Assembly (NCBI GenBank): GCA_003599865.1
Contig: QZKS01000080.1
Location: 1 to 45,078 of the forward strand
DNA: 45,078 nucleotides
Direction of reading: 5' to 3'
DNA from: Desulfobacteraceae bacterium
GTDB taxonomy: Bacteria; Desulfobacterota; Desulfobacteria; Desulfobacterales; SURF-7
Under the pieces are notes generated by a model. That model was not told where the DNA came from. It worked only from the letters and a program-made list of their open reading frames with translations, and did no database searches. Position numbers and translations under genes: made by a program. Shown in pieces: positions 1 through 7,278 of this stretch. The number at the start of each line of letters is the position of its first letter. Positions within the stretch are counted from its first letter, which is position 1.

Positions 1-2
1 TC

Positions 3-1586
3 GAAAAAATACTGGACAGCGTCACCCCGTTATACAAACACCGCATGGATAAGCTGTCCCCCCAGCAGCAGGAAATTGTCGATTGCATTGCATTGAACTG
101 GGATGCCATTACAACAAAGGAGATTGCCAAAAAAACCAGGATTCAAAGCAAGGCGGTTTCCGCACAGCTGGGGCAACTGGAAAAATTTCATATCATTGAA
201 AAAGAAAAAACAGATACCAAAAACCACCTATACCGGATACATGAACGATTTTTCAACATCTGGTACCTCATGCGCCTGGGGCGGACATGGGATGAGAGGC
301 GAGTGCGCTTTATTGTCGAATTCCTGCAGATCTGGTGCGATGAACACGACCTGGAAAAACGCGCAAACCGCCATCTGGGGGCGTTGAAGCAGGGAAAGCT
401 GGATGACCGTCATGCATTTATGATGACCGAAGCGCTTGTCCGGACACAGCTCAATCGGGAACTGCAAAATCAGCTAATCGAAACTACAAGAACGTATCTG
501 GAAAGTCGGGGATCGGTTTTCTGTGGATATTTATCCCCATGTGAAGAAAAGCCAATTGAAAACAATTTAAATGATATTAAAAAAGCCGAGATAGTCGATC
601 TGAATGAGAAACTTGAACAAAAAGAAAAGAAAACTCCGAAAGATTTAAATTATCTTGGTATATTACATATGATATCAACAGGAGATATCGAAAAAGCAGA
701 AATTTATTTACTTCAGGCAGTAGAACAAGGCCATGTCGACGCCATGTTTAATCTGGCCCTGCTGTATCAAACAGAATTCAAGGACATGAAAAAAGCCGAA
801 GCTTATTACCTTCAGGCAGTGGAAAAAGGTCATGCCGGCGCCATGTTTAATCTGGCCCTGCTGTATCAAACAGAATTCAAGGACATGAAAAAAGCCGAAG
901 CCTATTACCTTCAGGCAGTGGAAAAAGGTCATGCCGGCGCCATGAATAATCTGGCCGATCTATATCGGACAGAATTCAAGGACATGAAAAAAGCCAAAGA
1001 TTATTACCTTCAGGCAGCGGAAAAAGGTCATGCCGGCGCCATGAATAATCTGGCCCTGCTGTATGAAACAGAATTCAAGGATATGAAAAAAGCCGAAGCT
1101 TACTACCTTCAGGCAGTGGAAAAAGGTGATGCCGATGCCATGAATAATCTGGCATACATGCTCTTTGAACAAAGAAAAAACAAAGAGCATGCCATCAAAT
1201 TATCGGGAGAGTCATTTTCCAAAGAGAATACCCGTATCAAAGCCCATACCCATGCCACGATCCTGTTATGGGACAATCAATTTGAAAAATGTCTTGCCGT
1301 TGCAGAAACTTTTTTAAGGGATGAAGAATTTCTTGAGAAAGCTGCACCGGATGTAAATCTGTTTTTGATGCTGCTGATCGCCAAAAAACAGTTTCATTCA
1401 GCCTTACGAATTTTCAATGAAACTTCCCATCAGCTTAAAGATCGGTTTAAACCTGTGTATTATGCTCTCATGGGATTCATGAAAGATGAATATCCCAATG
1501 AATACCGGAAAATGGGAGGGGAGCTGAAGGAAACCGTGGATGAGATTGTGCAAAAGATAAAAGATCTGGGGAAGAAATATCAATAA
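3..1586 (+). CDS. ATPase-like protein with winged helix and Sel1 repeats (5' partial)
   Basis: The frame is already open at base 3, so the gene starts outside the window; the first internal ATG (45) is not a convincing start because coding sense (ILDSVTPLYKHR) precedes it. The first ~80 visible residues look like the helical/winged-helix tail found after the NTPase domain of archaeal-type ATPases (LSPQQQEIVDCIA, EIAKKTRIQSKAVSAQLGQL, then YRIHERFFNIWYLMR). After a charged linker come at least four near-identical Sel1/TPR-like units of 33 residues (N-L-A-x-L-Y ... A-x-x-Y-Y-L-Q-A) and a helical C-terminus. The missing N-terminus probably holds the nucleotide-binding domain. Such proteins are often signal-sensing or defence-type ATPases; the function here is unknown. 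Stop TAA at 1584-1586. Confidence 0.75.
   Translation, partial: EKILDSVTPLYKHRMDKLSPQQQEIVDCIALNWDAITTKEIAKKTRIQSKAVSAQLGQLEKFHIIEKEKTDTKNHLYRIHERFFNIWYLMRLGRTWDERRVRFIVEFLQIWCDEHDLEKRANRHLGALKQGKLDDRHAFMMTEALVRTQLNRELQNQLIETTRTYLESRGSVFCGYLSPCEEKPIENNLNDIKKAEIVDLNEKLEQKEKKTPKDLNYLGILHMISTGDIEKAEIYLLQAVEQGHVDAMFNLALLYQTEFKDMKKAEAYYLQAVEKGHAGAMFNLALLYQTEFKDMKKAEAYYLQAVEKGHAGAMNNLADLYRTEFKDMKKAKDYYLQAAEKGHAGAMNNLALLYETEFKDMKKAEAYYLQAVEKGDADAMNNLAYMLFEQRKNKEHAIKLSGESFSKENTRIKAHTHATILLWDNQFEKCLAVAETFLRDEEFLEKAAPDVNLFLMLLIAKKQFHSALRIFNETSHQLKDRFKPVYYALMGFMKDEYPNEYRKMGGELKETVDEIVQKIKDLGKKYQ
729..1160 (+). repeat. Tandem 99-bp coding repeats (Sel1-like units)
   Basis: Units begin at 729, 828, 927 and 1026, with a further partial unit at 1125: exact 99-bp (33-codon) spacing. 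The copies are almost identical at DNA level, each with the same GAATTCAAGGA stretch (an EcoRI site). Silent and replacement differences are few, so the array expanded recently by unequal recombination or slippage. Canonical Sel1 repeats are about 36 residues; these are three shorter. Confidence 0.9.
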
Positions 1587-1735
1587 TCCATCGGCATATC
1601 CTGATATATATCAAGATAGCGGGGCGGATGATTTTTATTGCACTGACCAGGAAGCCACCGGTCTTCGATAGTTGCTGCCGCCGCCTGTTCCGGCCGGCAA
1701 TGCCAACAATCATCCATATCGGCCATAAAATGTAG

Positions 1736-1764
1736 TTGACACACACAGAGGCTTTAACTATAGT
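1736..1764 (+). promoter_or_regulatory. Sigma70-type promoter of pqiABC
   Basis: TTGACA at 1736-1741, a 17-bp spacer and TATAGT at 1759-1764. This lies about 70 bp upstream of the pqiA start, in the 247-bp gap after the Sel1 gene, and fits a transcription start near 1771. Confidence 0.75.
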
Positions 1765-1833
1765 CTTTATCAAAAAAAGCAAACGCTTATCTCTTTATAT
1801 CTCTAAACCCTTGGCCTTGGTATTCGTTTCCGC

Positions 1834-3072
1834 ATGCAATCAAACCCTGTGATCATTTGCCATGAATGCGACCGGATGCAAAAAAGACCGGATGCACCGA
1901 TTGAGGGTGTCCTCCGGTGTGTTCAGTGTGATGCGATACTGCAAAAAAGCGCAGCAGACAATACGGATGTGACCCTTGCACTGGTCCTGGCTGGAATGAT
2001 CCTGTTTATCCTGATCAATGCCTTTCCCTTTCTGACGTTTCGCATGGGCGGTCAGATCCAGGAAACCACCCTGATTACCGGCATTCATATGTTTTTTATC
2101 CAGGGATGGTGGCCCCTCGGCCTTCTGGTTTTTCTGGCAACCATACTGGCACCGGCTTTTCACCTGATGGGGCTGTTCTATATTCTGCTTCCGCTGAAAT
2201 TCGGAAAGACGGCAAAATGTCTGCCGTGGATTCTGCGCACCATCTCCGCATTGCAGCCCTGGAACATGATTGAAATTTTCATGCTGGGCATTCTGGTAAC
2301 CGTGGTCAAACTGTCCAATGACGGCGAGATCACATTTGGCATTTCCCTGTTTGCATTAATGGCTTTCACCTTTGTCCAGGCAGCGATATTTTACACCTTC
2401 AATCCTGTAGTGATCTGGGAAAAGCTGGATCGTCTTTCAGACCGGCACATGGAAAAAACAATCTGCCGCAAAGATCTGGTCCAGTGTCATATCTGCGGTC
2501 TGGTCTGTTCCACGGAAAACATGACAGGCAGGCTGTCCTGCCGGCGCTGCGGCGCTGCACTTCACAAAAGGAAGCAGAACAGTGTCTCCCGAACCTGGGC
2601 ATTGGTGCTGACGGCCGGCATTTTTTATATCCCCGCCAATGTATTTCCCATTACCAATATCATTTCATTTGGAGAATATACTACCGACACGATCCTGAGC
2701 GGCGTGATCTATTTTGTCAAAACCGGGATGTGGCACCTTGCCCTGATCATTTTTACCGCCAGCATCTTTGTCCCCTTGTTAAAACTGGTGATTCTATGCT
2801 TTCTGCTGATCAGCGTTCAGTTGAAAACAACCTGGCGGCAGAAGGACCGCACCCGGATTTACCGGATCACGGAAGCCATCGGCCGATGGTCCATGGTGGA
2901 TATATTTGCGATAACCGTACTAATCGCCCTGGTCGACATGGGGGCGATTGCAACTGTCCGGATTGAACCGGCTGCCTTGTATTTTGCCGCCGTTGTGGTG
3001 TTCACCATGTTTGCGGCGATGACATTTGATCCCAGACTGATCTGGGATACGGAGAATAACAGTCATGACTGA
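1834..3072 (+). CDS. pqiA: PqiA-family inner-membrane protein
   Basis: 412 aa with two PqiA domains in tandem. Each begins with a zinc-ribbon-like CxxC pair (CHEC...CVQC at residues ~9-33; CHIC...CRRC near residues 217-240) and is followed by about four hydrophobic segments. The PqiA family is the integral-membrane partner of MCE-protein lipid transport (PqiABC in E. coli). The ATG at 1834 has only a weak ribosome-binding site, but no better in-frame start is seen. The pqiB start codon lies inside the 3' end (8-bp overlap), so the two are translationally coupled. Confidence 0.9.
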   Translation: MQSNPVIICHECDRMQKRPDAPIEGVLRCVQCDAILQKSAADNTDVTLALVLAGMILFILINAFPFLTFRMGGQIQETTLITGIHMFFIQGWWPLGLLVFLATILAPAFHLMGLFYILLPLKFGKTAKCLPWILRTISALQPWNMIEIFMLGILVTVVKLSNDGEITFGISLFALMAFTFVQAAIFYTFNPVVIWEKLDRLSDRHMEKTICRKDLVQCHICGLVCSTENMTGRLSCRRCGAALHKRKQNSVSRTWALVLTAGIFYIPANVFPITNIISFGEYTTDTILSGVIYFVKTGMWHLALIIFTASIFVPLLKLVILCFLLISVQLKTTWRQKDRTRIYRITEAIGRWSMVDIFAITVLIALVDMGAIATVRIEPAALYFAAVVVFTMFAAMTFDPRLIWDTENNSHD

Positions 3073-4729
3073 TACCGATACCCATTCTTCCCAGGACCCT
3101 CAGATTCCGACAGCGATTATGGCAAACCGGAACCGCCGCATTTCCATTGTCTGGCTGATCCCCTTTATCGCTCTGCTGATCGGCGTCTGGCTGGCATACA
3201 CCACCATTTCCCAAATGGGTCCCACCATTACCATCATGTTTAAATCCGCCAAGGATCTGGAAGCCGGAAAAACGCGAATCAAGTACAAGGATGTGGAACT
3301 CGGCAAGGTCACATCCATTCAATTGAGCGATGATCTTTCCCATGTTATCGTAAAAGCGGAAATGTCCAAACAGGCGGAAAAACTGCTGTCGGACCACACA
3401 AAATTCTGGGTGGTGCGGGCAAGAGTCGCTGCCACGGGCATATCCGGACTCGGGACATTGTTCTCCGGAGCATATATCTCCATGGATCCGGGCCCACCCG
3501 GTAAACCGTTAAAAGATTTCAACGGAAGCGAAGACCCGCCGGCGGTCACCACGGATGCCCCGGGGATGATGTTTTCCCTGCAGGCCTCCCGGCGCGGTTC
3601 CCTTGAAAAAGGATCACCGGTTTTTTATCGTCAGATTGATGTGGGCCAGGTAACGGATTATCATCTTTCCGAAGATGGAACATCCGTCAATCTTCAGGTT
3701 TTCATCAACGACCCCTACCACAAGTTTGTCTACCGGAATACACGCTTCTGGAATGCCAGCGGTGTGGAGGTGGCATTGAATACCGAGGGGATAAAGGTCC
3801 ATACGGATTCCGTCGTAAGCCTTCTGATCGGCGGTATTTCATTTGGTATCCCTCAGGGAGAAGTCCCTGGAAAATCCGCGGAAAACAGGTCAAAATTCCT
3901 TTTGTATGAAAGCCTGGATAAGGCCAAGGAAAAAGCCGGCCTGATCAAGGAGAAGTGGCTCCTTTACTTTGATGAGTCGGTTCGGGGTCTGTCACCGGGA
4001 GCACCGGTTGAATTGCAGGGCATCCGTATCGGTCAGGTCCTGGACGTACACCTTGAGTTTGACCGGGAAAAATATGAATTCCGCATACCGGTCCTGATTG
4101 AACTGGAACCGGAACGGGTTGTTTTTGAACAGTATGTGGGAAGTGAAAGGGAAGAGATCATGGAGAAGCTGGTCGAAAAAGGATACCGGGCGCAACTGGA
4201 TACCGGCAATCTTCTTACTTCCCAGCAGATGATTGTTGTCTCCCTGATTCCGGATGCCCCGCCTGCCGGCATTGTCTGGGGCGGCCCCTACCCGGTTTTT
4301 CCGACAATTCCGAAAGCCATACAGGGAATCAAGGAAAAAGTGGCCAGAATTATCGACAAGATTGACCGGATGCCCATCCGACAGATCGGAGATGATTTGC
4401 GGGATACCATACATGGCGTGAAAAAGCTGGTCAACTCCCCGGAGATGGAAAGAGCGCTGCACAATCTGGATGCTTCTCTGGAGGAAAGCCGGATGCTGCT
4501 TTCCGAGCTTCGAACCAATGTGGCGCCTCAGCTCAGCGCAACCATTGATGAAGCAAAGACAGCCCTTGAAGGAGCCGGAACAATGTTAAAATCCGATTCC
4601 CCATTGCAGATCAGAATGAATGGAGCACTGGATGAGGTTAGCAAAGCATCCCGTTCTCTCCACCACTTACTGGAATACCTGGAGCGGCACCCGGAATCAC
4701 TCATCAGCGGAAAAGGGGATACGGAATGA
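3065..4729 (+). CDS. pqiB: PqiB, three-MCE-domain periplasmic protein
   Basis: 554 aa. An N-terminal signal anchor (residues ~20-42, IVWLIPFIALLIGVWLAY) is followed by three MCE domains (starting near residues 50, 165 and 300, with motifs such as YKDVELGKVTSI, YRQIDVGQVTDY and LQGIRIGQVLDV) and a long C-terminal coiled-coil region (residues ~410-545). In the E. coli homologue, hexamers of such chains form a periplasm-spanning tube for lipids. The gene overlaps pqiA by 8 bp and pqiC by 4 bp (ATGA), a tight operon. Confidence 0.93.
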   Translation: MTDTDTHSSQDPQIPTAIMANRNRRISIVWLIPFIALLIGVWLAYTTISQMGPTITIMFKSAKDLEAGKTRIKYKDVELGKVTSIQLSDDLSHVIVKAEMSKQAEKLLSDHTKFWVVRARVAATGISGLGTLFSGAYISMDPGPPGKPLKDFNGSEDPPAVTTDAPGMMFSLQASRRGSLEKGSPVFYRQIDVGQVTDYHLSEDGTSVNLQVFINDPYHKFVYRNTRFWNASGVEVALNTEGIKVHTDSVVSLLIGGISFGIPQGEVPGKSAENRSKFLLYESLDKAKEKAGLIKEKWLLYFDESVRGLSPGAPVELQGIRIGQVLDVHLEFDREKYEFRIPVLIELEPERVVFEQYVGSEREEIMEKLVEKGYRAQLDTGNLLTSQQMIVVSLIPDAPPAGIVWGGPYPVFPTIPKAIQGIKEKVARIIDKIDRMPIRQIGDDLRDTIHGVKKLVNSPEMERALHNLDASLEESRMLLSELRTNVAPQLSATIDEAKTALEGAGTMLKSDSPLQIRMNGALDEVSKASRSLHHLLEYLERHPESLISGKGDTE

Positions 4730-5328
4730 ACCGGAAAACTTCCGAAAATGTATTATCCATCATCATGATAACGGTATTGCTGTGTTCCTGCTTTGGGAAA
4801 ACACCCCCGGCAGCCTTTTATACCCTGAGCACCATACAGGAAGAAACGCCGCAGGATAAGCTTCCGGCAGAATTTTATCTTGCCGTCGGACCGATATCCA
4901 TTCCATCGGAACTGGACAGACCGCAGATCATTGTCCGGGATCACGAAGGCAGAATCAAGCTGTCGGAGTTTCATCGCTGGGCCGGTTCTTTTCCGGATAA
5001 TATCGCTTCCGTCCTGTCGACGAACCTTTCCGTCCTTCTGGGGACAGACCGCATTGTTCCGAGACATCATGGGGATCTGTATCCCCTCACCCATTTTATT
5101 GTTCTGCACATCAACCGGTTTGACGGTCAACTGCAGGGAGAAGTGCTGCTGGATGTGACATGGAGCATGCAGAAGATCAACCATCTGGAACCGCTGATCG
5201 TCAAAAGATCCGTCATTCATGAACCGGTCCTGTCCGGCGATTACACCGGTCTTGTCGCTGCCCAGAGCAAGGCCCTTGCCGGACTCGCCGGCCAGATTGC
5301 CGATTCCGTTCCGATGATACAGGAATAA
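4726..5328 (+). CDS. pqiC: PqiC-family outer-membrane lipoprotein
   Basis: 200 aa. Lipoprotein signal MNRKTSENVLSIIMITVLL with lipobox LLCSC, so the mature protein starts at Cys21 or Cys23. The body matches the PqiC/YmbA (ABC-type transport auxiliary, DUF330) pattern: FYTLS near the N-terminus, VGPISIPSELDRPQIIVR and FHRWAGSFPDNIASVLSTNL. The family anchors the PqiB tube at the outer membrane. It starts in the ATGA overlap with pqiB and ends the operon. Confidence 0.88.
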   Translation: MNRKTSENVLSIIMITVLLCSCFGKTPPAAFYTLSTIQEETPQDKLPAEFYLAVGPISIPSELDRPQIIVRDHEGRIKLSEFHRWAGSFPDNIASVLSTNLSVLLGTDRIVPRHHGDLYPLTHFIVLHINRFDGQLQGEVLLDVTWSMQKINHLEPLIVKRSVIHEPVLSGDYTGLVAAQSKALAGLAGQIADSVPMIQE

Positions 5329-5363
5329 GTTCGGAATGCTTTCCGCTTTTTGATAAAATTCTA

Positions 5364-5415
5364 TTGACAGTAACCGCAACAGCATATAAACAAATATTTA
5401 TATGCTGTTGCGGTT
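5364..5415 (+). promoter_or_regulatory. Promoter with 19-bp perfect inverted repeat, likely ArsR-family operator
   Basis: TTGACA at 5364-5369 is followed by a perfect palindrome: left arm AACCGCAACAGCATATAAA (5372-5390), 6-nt spacer, right arm 5397-5415. A -10-like TATAAA (5385-5390, spacer 15) or TAAACA (5387-5392, spacer 17) lies within the left arm. The AT-rich centre resembles SmtB/ArsR-type operators. There is no T-run, so it is unlikely to be a terminator for pqiC. It lies 58 bp upstream of the trxB-like gene, whose next gene encodes an ArsR-type repressor, so autoregulation is the simple reading. Confidence 0.65.
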
Positions 5416-5473
5416 CATATCCTAAATACCAGCTAAACATGCATCTGCTCAAAATAAAAAATGGAGGGGAGGT

Positions 5474-6433
5474 ATGCCGGAAAATCAGAAGTATGATTTG
5501 ATCATTATAGGTGGAGGTCCTGCGGGTTTGACTGCCGGAATTTATGCTATGCGCGCAGCGCTTAAAACCGTCTTGATCGAAAAAGGCGTCCCCGGCGGAC
5601 AAGTGGCCATCACCAAGGACGTTGAAAACTATCCAGGATTTATAGAAATCGGTGGATTCGATCTTTGCCAAAAATTCCTGCAACATGCCAAACATTACGA
5701 ACTCAAGATTTTAGAAGAAGAGGTACTCACGACCGAACCTGGGATTGAATATCACTCCGTGCGTTTCGCAGATGGGACCATATTGAAGGCCCACGCGATC
5801 ATCCTTGCGGCCGGCGGCACGGCACGAAAATTAAACATCCCGGGTGAAAACGAATATTTCGGCAAAGGGGTTTCATATTGCGCGACATGCGATGGTTTCT
5901 TTTTTCGCGATAAAACGGTTGCTGTTGTGGGCGGCGGTGACACCGCCTTGGAGGATGCTCTTTACCTTTCTAAGATAACCCGTAAAGTTTACCTTATTCA
6001 TCGACGAGAGGCTTTTCGGGGAAGCCGAATTCTTCAGCAACGTGTTTTCGCTGAGCCAAATATTGAAATTATATACAATACGGCAGTTACCGCAATCAAC
6101 GGTGGCGACAAGGGCGTCCGCAATATCTCTATCAAAAACCTGGAATCCGGTGGTCAGAGCAATATTGATCTTGAGGGTGTTTTTATTTTTGTCGGCTTCG
6201 CGCCTAATAATCAAATCGTTCCTAAAGGAATAAAAATCAGTAAAACAGGTTATGTCATTACCGACGAAAAATGTGAGACAGATATCCCAGGTGTTTTTGC
6301 CGTAGGAGACCTTCGTCAAAAATATGCCAATCAGATTGTTCTTGCCGCCGCAGATGGTTGTACGGCGTCCCTGGCGGCTGCGCACTATATTGAAGCCCGT
6401 AAAGCGGCTTTACGGGTTAGAATGTTGGGTTGA
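5474..6433 (+). CDS. trxB: Thioredoxin-disulfide reductase-like flavoprotein
   Basis: 319 aa; NADPH-dependent FAD enzyme that reduces a thioredoxin-type partner. Visible: N-terminal FAD motif GGGPAG at residues ~12-17, redox-active CATC (SYCATCDGFFF) near residue 136, NAD(P)H motif GGGDTA near 155, HRREAFR for NADPH phosphate recognition, and C-terminal FAD motif GVFAVGDLR. The length is typical. The start is fixed by a strong GGAGGGGAGG ribosome-binding site 1-2 nt before the ATG region. It is the first gene of the Sec operon, with arsR starting 3 bp after its stop, and is likely the electron source for the Sec proteins downstream. The active site has two Cys, not Sec. Confidence 0.93.
   Translation: MPENQKYDLIIIGGGPAGLTAGIYAMRAALKTVLIEKGVPGGQVAITKDVENYPGFIEIGGFDLCQKFLQHAKHYELKILEEEVLTTEPGIEYHSVRFADGTILKAHAIILAAGGTARKLNIPGENEYFGKGVSYCATCDGFFFRDKTVAVVGGGDTALEDALYLSKITRKVYLIHRREAFRGSRILQQRVFAEPNIEIIYNTAVTAINGGDKGVRNISIKNLESGGQSNIDLEGVFIFVGFAPNNQIVPKGIKISKTGYVITDEKCETDIPGVFAVGDLRQKYANQIVLAAADGCTASLAAAHYIEARKAALRVRMLG
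6396..6416 (+). other. 9-bp perfect hairpin at the trxB 3' end
   Basis: CCCGTAAAG (6396-6404), a 3-nt loop and CTTTACGGG (6408-6416) lie inside the last trxB codons, 20 bp before the arsR start. There is no T-run. It could adjust arsR translation or mRNA processing between the two genes; function not shown. Confidence 0.4.
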
Positions 6434-6436
6434 AAA

Positions 6437-6796
6437 ATGGGTAGAACGCAAAACATTTCATCAAATGACGATACAGACCCGAGTGCAACGGTTCACAACG
6501 ATGATCTCCAAAGTGCCGCCTTTCTTGCTAAAAGTCTTTCCGACGGAAACCGTTTGAGGATACTGATTCTCATCAGCAGCGGCAGGAAATCGGTTTCCGC
6601 CATTGTCGAGGAACTTGGTTTATCACAACCTCTGGTGTCGCATCATCTGAAAGAGTTGAAGCGATCCTTGATGGTCAGGGTAGAGCGCGAGGGTCCTTTC
6701 ATTTACTACGAACTGGCGGATGCAAGGATATTGAATGTATTAAAAATCCTGAGTGAGATAGCAACGGACCTTTTATCTGATAGAAAAATGTTTTGA
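6437..6796 (+). CDS. ArsR/SmtB-family transcriptional regulator
   Basis: 119 aa. A winged helix-turn-helix covers residues ~35-95 (LAKSLSDGNRLRILILI, VSAIVEELGLSQPLVSHHLKELKRS, VRVEREGPFIYYELAD). The HTH core SQPLVSHHLKEL is the ArsR signature. The protein has no cysteine at all, so it cannot sense metals or reactive sulfur through Cys thiols as ArsR, BigR or SqrR do; a His/Asp/Glu site or a small-molecule signal is more likely. It sits second in the operon, 3 bp after trxB, and probably acts at the palindrome at 5372-5415. Confidence 0.88.
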   Translation: MGRTQNISSNDDTDPSATVHNDDLQSAAFLAKSLSDGNRLRILILISSGRKSVSAIVEELGLSQPLVSHHLKELKRSLMVRVEREGPFIYYELADARILNVLKILSEIATDLLSDRKMF

Positions 6797-6820
6797 ATGT
6801 AAAGGGGGCAAACCAACCGT

Positions 6821-7273
6821 ATGGACAAATTTTTTGAAATTATTGCCGACATGGCTCCGGAAGAGGCTTTATCAGAAATAACCAGGGTCTTGGGAAGGCT
6901 ATTGCAAGACCTGGATAATGAGGCACGAGAGCGCTTTTTGGTGAATTTTATCGGACAGTCCGAAGGTGACAAGCTTTCCGGAATGGTGCATTTATGACTG
7001 GCGGAATGTATGGGCGAAGGTGTCGACCCAACGCAGATGTGCCATAGCCTGGTGGATAAAGTAGCCAGGTCCGAGCAGCTTTTGGCGATTGCCGATCCGG
7101 ATCTGCTGGCACTTTTCGAAGACTGGCTGGAGGAACTGGAAGCGGAAGCAATGGCATTGATGAAAAATGAGTCGTTAGATGACGGTACACTGGCCGAAAA
7201 GCTCGGTTTATCGCGCAGAGGAGCGACATTTCTGCTTTCAAAACTCGAAAGGAAGAAGAAGCAATCCGGTTAA
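6821..7273 (+). CDS. Predicted selenoprotein of unknown family (Sec59, ULAEC motif)
   Basis: 150 aa if the in-frame UGA at 6995-6997 is read as Sec. ATG 6821 and the downstream open frame (from 7010) share one phase, and coding sense continues without a break: KLSGMVHL-U-LAECMGEGVD. The result is U-x3-C (Sec59, Cys63), with another Cys at residue 74. A SECIS-like hairpin with an AGGUG apical loop follows at 7011-7030. The N-terminal half is acidic and helical (MAPEEALSEITRVLGRLLQDL); the C-terminus LAEKLGLSRRGATFLLSKLERKKK resembles a small HTH. No signal peptide, so cytoplasmic. I do not recognise the family. It lies 24 bp after arsR and 5 bp before the rhodanese-DsbD gene. Confidence 0.78.
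6995..7030 (+). promoter_or_regulatory. Sec UGA with bacterial SECIS-like hairpin
   Basis: UGA at 6995-6997. After 13 nt, TGGG (7011-7014) plus CGA (7015-7017) pair with TCG (7023-7025) plus CCCA (7027-7030), with A7026 bulged. The apical loop is AGGTG (7018-7022), starting 20 nt after the UGA. A GGU-containing apical loop about 16-22 nt after the codon is what SelB recognises in known bacterial SECIS elements. Confidence 0.7.
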
Positions 7274-7278
7274 AAAAT

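Noticed and set aside
729-1160. CRISPR-like array
   Set aside because: Repeats are contiguous 99-bp units inside a coding frame, with no spacers; the same holds for the 126-bp repeats at 44751-45078.
7010-7273. Separate 87-aa gene starting at 7010
   Set aside because: It is the part after the Sec UGA of the gene at 6821; the start would have no ribosome-binding site and sits inside the SECIS-like hairpin.
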